Part shown: positions 1 through 5,783 of the stretch, piece after piece
Position numbering within the stretch: position 1 is the stretch's first letter
How the letters are laid out: every line of letters begins with the position of its first letter
Assembly (NCBI GenBank): GCA_947003375.1
Contig: CAMQOJ010000131.1
Coordinates: forward strand, 1-9,580
Source of the DNA: an uncultured Lachnospiraceae bacterium
GTDB lineage: Bacteria; Bacillota; Clostridia; Lachnospirales; Lachnospiraceae
Direction of reading: 5' to 3'
DNA length: 9,580 bases
The notes under the pieces: generated by a model
Seen by the model: only the letters and a program-made list of their open reading frames with translations
What the model was told of the DNA's origin: nothing
The model's database searches: none
Made by a program: the position numbers and the translations under genes

Positions 1-2229
1 CTCTATGAGTGCGCGTATTTTGACTTTTATCTGCCTTGCGAGAACCTGGAATTCCCCGGCCGCCTGTCTGGACTCCTGCTGCTGCCGTTCCATCCGGGCG
101 TCCAGCCATATCAGGTACTGTTTCATGATACCGTCCAGCCCCGGCAGCAGTTCACGAATCTCCCGGATGACGTTCACCGCCTGGGCATACTGCTGCTTTT
201 CCGTCATTTCCAACAGGCTGCTTATGGCGTATGCACCGCGGTACTCTTCGGGGAGCATCTCCGGCATGTCCTGAATGATTTCCGGCCGGTAAATCCTTTC
301 ACAGAGCGCTGTCCGGCATGCGGCGTATTCCCTGAGCCCCTCGATGATGCCCTCCATGGTTCCCGGGACTTCCGTGGGAATCCCGCTGCCGCCTTCCGTT
401 TTGCTCCTTGTTTCCCCATTCTCCTGTATGCCCGCACCGCCTTTTTCCTCCGATGCCATCCCCTCTGCGCCAGCCTTGTCCATCGCCGCGGCTTCTCCGC
501 TTGCCCGGCTGATGCCGCAGCCTGCCCTCCAGACCAGCATACGCGGGCTGTCCCAGTCCACCGTATCGGCAAACCGCTCCGTCCACCAGGCGGCCTCCCT
601 CCAGGCGTATCTGCTGAAATACCATTCCGCACCTCTCTCCCAGCGCAGGAACGGGACATGAGCCAGCGCTCTCCCATTGTCTCCACCCAGGCGCCTCACA
701 GTTTCCGGCAGATCCAGCGCTTTCATCATGGGCATGCTCTCTTCCATCACATTCCAGATTTCTGCCGCGGTTCCCTCTGCTTCCTCCGGGCTATAGTTTC
801 CCTGGCTCCCCGCCCTCCGGCCTTCTCCATCCCCGAAAAATCCTGCGGCAGTCAGCCTGGCCAGCTTCAGGAACCAGTGCTCTCCAGCCACCTCCCCGTA
901 TACGGCGGCGGCCTGGATCCTGTCCTCGAATGTCCCTCCCTGCCCGCAGTTGTCCATCATGGTCTGCAGGACGAATCCCCCAAAATCCTCATAATCCAGC
1001 AGAATGCCGCACATCTTTCTATAATATCCCCTCCCGGTTTCCTCTGCCGAAAGCATCCGCTCCAGGATGTCCATGATCATCCGCGCGTCTACATAAGGCT
1101 TCGCATCCTCCCAGCCGATTCTCTGGAACCACTGCCATGCCAGGTCATCCTTACCGAGACGGATGGCGGCTCTCGCGCCATTGTTCAAAATCATGGCAAG
1201 ACGTCTCTCGTGGAAACAGGTATTGGTGACAGGCGTCTCGAATTCCGTGAATCTTTCATCATCCTGTCGATATTCCTGATAGGCATTCCAGTAGTCTCCC
1301 GCCCGCTCCAGACACTTTCCGTAGGCCTCCTGTTCCATATATGCCGTGGTGAGCCCTCCGGCAATCAGTGCTTTGGCCAGCCTGTCGACAGAACTGTCCT
1401 TCAGATGCTGCTCCCCTCTCCTGACGGCATCCTCGAACCGCCCCAGCTCTATGTAGCAGTTGATCTCATTGGCATACAGGGAAGCCAGGCAGTGCCCATT
1501 CTCTACCGCCCCTGTCCCTGCCTTCGCGATGCTGTCCAGGGAAACCCTCAGGGAGGCCTCCCTGTCGCCTATGGAGTTGTACTCCTGGGCCAGCTGCATG
1601 GCATGCCGCATGTTGCGCGGCTCCGCTTCCATTTCCTCCTTCAGCAGGCTGATGTTGCGCATGGCATGGGCCCGGCGCTCCTCCTCATCCCGATAGACAT
1701 AGCCGTAATGGTGCACATAGACATCCAGCTTCTTCGGCAGCCCCGGGGCCCTGTTGAAGCTCTCGTGGATCCTGTAGACGAAGCGGATGTCCGGCTCCAG
1801 GCGAATCATACGGCTGACCAGCAGATCCGCATATTCCGCGCCCTGGAAGTCCATATAGTTGCGCTGGGCGTAGAGCCCGAATCCATATGCCTGGTATTCT
1901 CCGGAATTGAAGAAACGGACAATGGGGGCTACGTCCTCGAACCATTCGTCATCGTCCAGGTACAGGAACCATTTTCCTTTTGCCCGCTCCAGCCCTGCGT
2001 TGCGCGCCGCGGAGAAGTCCCCGCACCACTCAAAATCGATGACCTGATCCGTGTATTCTTCGATGATGGCCCTCACCTCGTCCCCGCACCCCGTATCCGT
2101 CAGGATCAGCTCCGCGGGCAGCTGCGCCAGAAGGGGCTTTACGGAGTCCAGACATCTGCGAACGGTGTCCGGGCGGTTGGAGATCAGGATTGAAATTGTC
2201 AGCAGGATTTGCTTGTTCATCTGTTCCAT
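1..2229 (-). CDS. Family-2 glycosyltransferase with TPR-like region, probable flagellin glycosyltransferase (partial, 3' end outside window)
   Basis: The minus-strand frame stays open for 743 codons and runs off the left edge, so the C-terminus is missing. I chose ATG 2229 because AAGGA (2236-2240) lies 6 nt upstream; the in-frame ATG at 2220 would be 15 nt away. The N-terminus (LLTISILISNRPDTVRRCLDS) and ILTDTGCGDE (residues 42-51, Asp45) fit the nucleotide-sugar fold of GT2 (GT-A) enzymes. SAARNAGLERAKGKWFLYLDDD and then EWFE give the metal/sugar-nucleotide DxD at residues 92-94. After about residue 190 the protein is helical with TPR-like pairs (for example EPRNMRHAMQLAQEYNSIGD, residues 203-222), and residues 575-623 are an Ala/Gly/Glu-rich linker. 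Similar GT2-TPR proteins sit next to flagellin genes in Clostridia, so O-glycosylation of flagellin is inferred from context; the sugar is unknown. It lies 34 nt after the upstream ATPase gene with no promoter visible in the gap. GC is high (38 of 60 in 1561-1620). Confidence 0.85.
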   Translation of the reverse strand, partial: MEQMNKQILLTISILISNRPDTVRRCLDSVKPLLAQLPAELILTDTGCGDEVRAIIEEYTDQVIDFEWCGDFSAARNAGLERAKGKWFLYLDDDEWFEDVAPIVRFFNSGEYQAYGFGLYAQRNYMDFQGAEYADLLVSRMIRLEPDIRFVYRIHESFNRAPGLPKKLDVYVHHYGYVYRDEEERRAHAMRNISLLKEEMEAEPRNMRHAMQLAQEYNSIGDREASLRVSLDSIAKAGTGAVENGHCLASLYANEINCYIELGRFEDAVRRGEQHLKDSSVDRLAKALIAGGLTTAYMEQEAYGKCLERAGDYWNAYQEYRQDDERFTEFETPVTNTCFHERRLAMILNNGARAAIRLGKDDLAWQWFQRIGWEDAKPYVDARMIMDILERMLSAEETGRGYYRKMCGILLDYEDFGGFVLQTMMDNCGQGGTFEDRIQAAAVYGEVAGEHWFLKLARLTAAGFFGDGEGRRAGSQGNYSPEEAEGTAAEIWNVMEESMPMMKALDLPETVRRLGGDNGRALAHVPFLRWERGAEWYFSRYAWREAAWWTERFADTVDWDSPRMLVWRAGCGISRASGEAAAMDKAGAEGMASEEKGGAGIQENGETRSKTEGGSGIPTEVPGTMEGIIEGLREYAACRTALCERIYRPEIIQDMPEMLPEEYRGAYAISSLLEMTEKQQYAQAVNVIREIRELLPGLDGIMKQYLIWLDARMERQQQESRQAAGEFQVLARQIKVKIRALIE

Positions 2230-2263
2230 GTTTTTTCCTTTTCTATGCTGTCTCACAACTATG

Positions 2264-3775
2264 TTATTTCGGCCGCTTAATGCCGCCCTTTCGCTTTAAC
2301 CCAAAACCGTATAGGTAGAGCTCCGGCACATTGATTCTTCCGTCCGGGGACTGCATCACGATTCCCAGTTCCAACAACGCCTGCAAAATCTCAAAGCTGT
2401 TTTTCCCGGGCAGCCTGTCCCTTTCTTCCTGCCAATGTTCGGGAGAGAGGTAATCCAGAAATTCCTCCCTCTCCATCAGCATCTCCTTGCCCTTTAAGCG
2501 GTTTATGAGATTCTGCAGCCATCTGTACTCTTCATTGACCAGTTCCCGAACACGATCTATGGATACCTCCCCCAGTGCGCCCTGCAGTCTGGAAGGCGCC
2601 AAAATCCTGTCCGCCTCCAGCGCCGCGATATCATCCGCATGTTCCAGCATCGCCTTGGCGGCAAGCACGAAACATTTCAAAAAGGGTCTGGGCGCCACCT
2701 GTCCATTGGCGTCCTGAATATGGTTCGGCACCCAGGCGTAGCTTACCCCTCGCTTTGGTACTTTGCCCATATACTTTCCTATCATTTTTTCAACCAGGCA
2801 TTCATATGCTGCCTCCGAATTGCCAGGCAGATATCCTATGGCACTGTCCTTTTCTCCGGAAAGCAGTCCCGGCACTTCCTGCAAGTAAACCGTCAATCGC
2901 TCTATTCCGGCATTTGCCATACGCTTCACCAATAAACGGTATAGCGACAATGTGTCCCAGCTCAGTTCCAGATGATAAGCCCTCATTTTCGACGCATCTA
3001 CAAACTGAAGCGCCTTAGCCTTATATAAATCGCTTCGCAGAAAAATCTTCGTCTTGATATTGGCCAGTCTGTTATTGTGCTGAAACCAGAAGTCCAGCAG
3101 ACTCCTGATATAGGAAAACAGGTCTCCATAGCTGCTGCAGATACGATCCAGCTCATCATATACAATAGAAACGGATTTTCCTTTCTTCCCAAGGCAGTCA
3201 TCGGCTTTGTCCAGAAAGCTTTCCCATTTTTCTCTTTGGGTATCCATTTCTTTCCACCATCTGGACACTTCACTGCCATGGTTCTGTAATTCCTCTCTCA
3301 ATTTGCTGCCGAAATATCGATCCGCCAGTTCTTTCACATCCATATCGTCTGCAAATCGGCGCAGCAGCACAGCACATACAAGCCCTCCCCAAAAGGAAGC
3401 CAATCGTTCCGGCTTCTCCTTTTTCAGAAGTTCATCGCAGATGCCCTGGGAAGGAAATGCCTTCGATTCAGCACCGGTGGCGATATATCCCACCAGGAAT
3501 TCCCCCTTTTTCAAGCCGGTATATCGCTTCCTGTCTTTATCGCTTATGACATGCTCAAGCCCGCTGCAAGAAGTCAGCACACGAAACAGTTCCGATTTTC
3601 CAGAACCTCTGCCGCCAGTGATCAGGAAGACTTTGGGATCCGCCAGTTTGCCGTAACTTCTAAGCGGCAGGAAATTCTGCAGAATCGTCTCTTGGGGTTC
3701 ATCCTCTCCTGCACCGTTTTCGGGTGCGCACTCCGAAATTCCTCTTAAAATCACATTTTTTGCCTCAATCTCCAT
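2264..3775 (-). CDS. Large P-loop ATPase (STAND/KAP-like), third gene of HEPN-ATPase cassette
   Basis: 503 residues starting at ATG 3775, with GAGGTG (3781-3786) 5 nt upstream. Walker A is GGRGSGKS (residues 54-61), right after a hydrophobic strand (VFLIT). Walker B is SVSIVYDELDR (201-211), with Asp207/Glu208 as likely Mg2+ and catalytic acids. KTKIFLRSDLY (241-251) resembles the sensor/arginine strand of KAP, Sll1717-like and STAND-type NTPases. The region between (110-195) is helical and charged. The C-terminal part, about 430-503, reads like a small winged-helix module (FEILQALLELGIV...SPDGRINVPELYLYGF) and ends in basic KRKGGIKRPK, which could contact nucleic acid or a partner. No membrane segment or signal peptide is seen. 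It follows the ParA-like gene by 27 nt, so it is co-transcribed. The enzyme class (ATPase) is well supported. The biological role is not recognised; sensing or assembly in a conflict system is inference. A sample (3121-3180) is 26 of 60 GC. Confidence 0.8.
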   Translation of the reverse strand: MEIEAKNVILRGISECAPENGAGEDEPQETILQNFLPLRSYGKLADPKVFLITGGRGSGKSELFRVLTSCSGLEHVISDKDRKRYTGLKKGEFLVGYIATGAESKAFPSQGICDELLKKEKPERLASFWGGLVCAVLLRRFADDMDVKELADRYFGSKLREELQNHGSEVSRWWKEMDTQREKWESFLDKADDCLGKKGKSVSIVYDELDRICSSYGDLFSYIRSLLDFWFQHNNRLANIKTKIFLRSDLYKAKALQFVDASKMRAYHLELSWDTLSLYRLLVKRMANAGIERLTVYLQEVPGLLSGEKDSAIGYLPGNSEAAYECLVEKMIGKYMGKVPKRGVSYAWVPNHIQDANGQVAPRPFLKCFVLAAKAMLEHADDIAALEADRILAPSRLQGALGEVSIDRVRELVNEEYRWLQNLINRLKGKEMLMEREEFLDYLSPEHWQEERDRLPGKNSFEILQALLELGIVMQSPDGRINVPELYLYGFGLKRKGGIKRPK

Positions 3776-3802
3776 ATCTGCACCTCATACGCGCTGCATG
3801 TC

Positions 3803-5137
3803 TCAGCTTCCAAACCAGCTTTCCATACGATCGGCAATCCGACTATAAGTCTCACCAGTCAGACTTTCTTTATAGGCCTCTACCTTCCGGTTCCCCTCCT
3901 GGCTACCGTCAGAATATAGTTCGATTCCCTGTAGAAGCTCGTCATTGAATGGGACCATTTCCGGATAATGTGCCTCCCCTACCGCCTCTATTCCTGGTAT
4001 CCCTACATCCGCATCATAATAGTTTTCCACACAAATGGCATGGGACTTTTGGATAAAACGCTCTCTTGCTGCAGCAAATTCGGGTGCCATGCGTTTGGGA
4101 CACATCGTATCCACAATCATAACAGGGAAATCTGCTGTATGCCTTTCTGCTATGGTACGCAGCACTTGTACAGTACCATCCCACGACTGTCTGCTGTCAT
4201 TGCCGAACAACACCACACCATGGGGCAGCTGCGTCACTGTCACGCCGCCCAAATCATGGAATCCGGCTCTGGCATCCACCAAAATATAATCCGGTCTGTA
4301 GCTTTCCCTGATATCTTTCAATAGAGTCGCCATAGAATCTCTCAAATAATTTTCCCTGTTGTCCTGGTAATCAATACGAGCCAGCTTCTGCAAGTAATGG
4401 CGATCCACCTTCCCCGCAGACATCAGGAACAGATGGCCGTCTTCTTCGGAAAGCAATGCCGGATCGACCACATCCAGCACATAGTCTTCTATTCTCACGG
4501 CACTGTCCAGATTGCGCTCAATCAGATAGTCCAGAACTCCCCTTTCAATTGCTTCCTCCTCAAAGAAGAGTGTTGCAAGCCCAGGCGCTTCAATATCCGT
4601 ATCCACCATCAAAACATTCTTCCCCTGTTTTACGAGCGACAGGACAACTCCCGCCAGCGCTGTCGTCCTCCCCATGCCACCCTTAAAAGAATAGAATGTG
4701 ACAACTTTAGTGCCATTTTCAGAGACTGCCTCTTCATATGGCCAAACGGATTCCTGAGAGCTTCTGTCAGCAATCCAGGCTTTTTTTGCGATAGGGCGCT
4801 CAGAAATGTAAAATTCGATGTCCCCCTCTTTTTTCCACCATTTGCGTTCTGTCTCTATCAGTTCTATTATCGGCTTCACCCTTGCAGCCGAGTGCTTCAA
4901 TCCGCCTGATTGCTTTTTCCAGAATATCCTTCCACTGAAAAATCCCCCCATATCCCGTTCCAATGCCAGCTTAAAATCCGCTTCCTCTCCCGCAGATACG
5001 GATTGCATATTATTCATAAGAAAGGACACTTTTCCATAGACATCCCTGATTATGGTAACTTGTGTCAAGATATCCTTTTTTTCCCATGTACAGACAATTT
5101 GCAGTGCGATATCTAATGTATTGTTAAATACGACCAT
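3803..5137 (-). CDS. ParA/MinD-type ATPase with variant KGGMGRT Walker A and extra N-terminal domain
   Basis: 444 residues from ATG 5137. This start has GGAGG (5144-5148) 6 nt upstream, whereas the in-frame ATGs at 5143 and 5158 have none correctly spaced. The protein has two parts. Residues 1-140 form a domain I do not recognise, with several Trp residues (IFWKK, ERKWWKKEGD, ERPIAKKAWIAD). Residues 144-444 are a SIMIBI-class deviant-Walker ATPase: VVTFYSFKGGMGRTTALAG (145-163), VLMVDTDIEAPGL (175-187), and switch II YILVDARAG (284-292). Canonical ParA/MinD proteins have KGGxGKT; here the first Lys (K152) is kept but the P-loop Lys is Arg157. The DARAG switch also differs from the common DxPAG/DTPPG. 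The start overlaps the end of the HEPN-like gene by 14 nt, which points to translational coupling and perhaps a stoichiometric complex. It is not a typical FlhG: it is too long and has the variant motif. The fold call is strong; the function is unknown. Confidence 0.85.
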   Translation of the reverse strand: MVVFNNTLDIALQIVCTWEKKDILTQVTIIRDVYGKVSFLMNNMQSVSAGEEADFKLALERDMGGFFSGRIFWKKQSGGLKHSAARVKPIIELIETERKWWKKEGDIEFYISERPIAKKAWIADRSSQESVWPYEEAVSENGTKVVTFYSFKGGMGRTTALAGVVLSLVKQGKNVLMVDTDIEAPGLATLFFEEEAIERGVLDYLIERNLDSAVRIEDYVLDVVDPALLSEEDGHLFLMSAGKVDRHYLQKLARIDYQDNRENYLRDSMATLLKDIRESYRPDYILVDARAGFHDLGGVTVTQLPHGVVLFGNDSRQSWDGTVQVLRTIAERHTADFPVMIVDTMCPKRMAPEFAAARERFIQKSHAICVENYYDADVGIPGIEAVGEAHYPEMVPFNDELLQGIELYSDGSQEGNRKVEAYKESLTGETYSRIADRMESWFGS

Positions 5138-5579
5138 GTTCATCCTCCATATACCCATCCAGGCGCAGACTTGTTATCTCCCTTATCAGACTGTCTGTAG
5201 CATTGCGGCATTGTTCAGCATCTTCTTTAGAATATTTTCCATCCATATAATATCTTCTCTCCGGATGGTTTCGGAACAAAATATCCGGAAGAACTATCTG
5301 CGACAATCTTAGTCCTGTAGCCGGATTCGTCATTGCCGCCAAATGGATATCTCCGGACAGCATCATAACCACATCGCGGAATAGTTCCTTTCCATAATGA
5401 CTGTATTTCCTAACGATATCATCAGGGCAGCCAACTTTCAGTATTGCCTTTAAAGCACATTCAGCAGCAAACCCCTGCATGCACACTGCATTATCATACT
5501 CTTCCTGTTCCTCTAATATTTCCCCGTCTATCCAGTGCCTAATGGCGGCATCATAAAAATCCTCGTTTGTAGTCCCCAT
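5124..5579 (-). CDS. HEPN-like small protein, first gene of the cassette
   Basis: 151 residues from ATG 5579, with GGGGAA (5586-5591) 6 nt upstream. The protein is all-helical by appearance. The core AAIRHWIDGEILEEQEEYDNAV and then CMQGFAAECALKAILK (residues 33-48) matches the HEPN pattern of an acidic first helix plus an AxxCxLKAxL second helix. A short YSHYGKELF (59-67) and a C-terminal YSKEDAEQCRNATDSLIREI helix (116-135) follow. The RNase-active HEPN signature Rx4-6H is not evident: R57 and H61 are separated by only three residues, and RNH at 103-105 does not fit either. It is therefore either a non-catalytic HEPN acting as adaptor or nucleotide/RNA binder, or an atypical nuclease. It is the promoter-proximal gene and overlaps the ParA-like gene by 14 nt. 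GC is low (24 of 60 in 5401-5460). The fold call rests on pattern recognition only. Confidence 0.65.
   Translation of the reverse strand: MGTTNEDFYDAAIRHWIDGEILEEQEEYDNAVCMQGFAAECALKAILKVGCPDDIVRKYSHYGKELFRDVVMMLSGDIHLAAMTNPATGLRLSQIVLPDILFRNHPERRYYMDGKYSKEDAEQCRNATDSLIREITSLRLDGYMEDEHGRI
5144..5148 (-). promoter_or_regulatory. Ribosome binding site that fixes the start of the ParA-like gene
   Basis: GGAGG on the minus strand sits 6 nt before ATG 5137 and abuts ATG 5143, so 5137 is the best start. The site lies inside the last codons of the HEPN-like gene, so ribosomes finishing that gene can reinitiate directly. Confidence 0.75.
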
Positions 5580-5635
5580 TGTTTATTCCCCGCAAAATGC
5601 AATTATATTCATACGCGAACACGGTCAGATTGCCG

Positions 5636-5656
5636 TCTGGATATTTTTTGTCCAGA
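5636..5656 (-). promoter_or_regulatory. 5'-end stem-loop in the leader of the HEPN/ATPase operon
   Basis: On the minus strand TCTGGA (5656-5651) pairs perfectly with TCCAGA (5641-5636) across a 9-nt A-rich loop. With the predicted transcription start near 5658, the stem would lie at the very 5' end of the mRNA, where such stems often protect transcripts from 5'-dependent decay. That function is inferred; the stem is only 6 bp. Confidence 0.4.
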
Positions 5657-5664
5657 ATGAAGAT

Positions 5665-5693
5665 ATTATATCATGCCCCCAATCCCTCCACAA
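5665..5693 (-). promoter_or_regulatory. Housekeeping (sigma-A type) promoter for the HEPN-ATPase-ATPase-GT operon
   Basis: The minus strand has a perfect -10 TATAAT (5665-5670) preceded by TG at the extended -10 position (TGATATAAT). A 17-nt spacer separates it from TTGTGG (5688-5693), which matches only the TTG of the -35 consensus; the extended -10 can compensate. The start would be near 5658, about 79 nt before the HEPN-like ATG. It lies just downstream of the flagellin terminator, so the cassette has transcription independent of the sigma-28 flagellin unit. Confidence 0.7.
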
Positions 5694-5716
5694 GCCAATA
5701 AAAGGCATATTGCATG

Positions 5717-5755
5717 AAAAAGCCGCATCCGCACCCAATGGCGCAAATGCGGCTT
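5717..5755 (-). terminator. Rho-independent terminator of flagellin
   Basis: On the minus strand AAGCCGCAT+TTGCGCC pairs with GGTGCGG+ATGCGGCTT (plus positions 5720-5755) around a 4-nt ATTG loop, giving about 16 bp including a few G-U pairs, followed by a T-run at 5720-5717. It begins about 28 nt after the flagellin TAA at 5784-5786. The form is a textbook intrinsic terminator. Confidence 0.9.
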
Positions 5756-5783
5756 CTTTGCCGTAATTCTAAACTTATGCTGA

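Noticed and set aside
658..2193. Long plus-strand open frame (511 codons)
   Set aside because: It is the exact codon-complement frame of the glycosyltransferase. Its sequence is Pro/Leu/His-rich with no domain, and the minus-strand frame has clear GT2 motifs and an RBS.
3803..5137. FlhG (flagellar number regulator) as identity of the ParA-like protein
   Set aside because: Flagellar context is suggestive, but the 140-residue N-terminal domain, the KGGMGRT loop and the 444-residue length do not fit FlhG, and no flhF is adjacent.
5138..5158. Longer start for the ParA-like protein at ATG 5158 or 5143
   Set aside because: GGAGG at 5144-5148 is correctly spaced only for ATG 5137; it abuts 5143 and lies downstream of 5158.
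5124..5579. HEPN half of a MNT-HEPN toxin-antitoxin pair
   Set aside because: No nucleotidyltransferase (MNT) gene is adjacent; the partners are two ATPases, and the Rx4-6H motif is not evident.
5602..5607. Second perfect TATAAT near the HEPN-like gene
   Set aside because: No TTGACA-like element lies 16-18 nt upstream (the candidates read TCTGAC/ATCTGA/AATCTG), and it is only about 22 nt from the ATG. A secondary start cannot be excluded.
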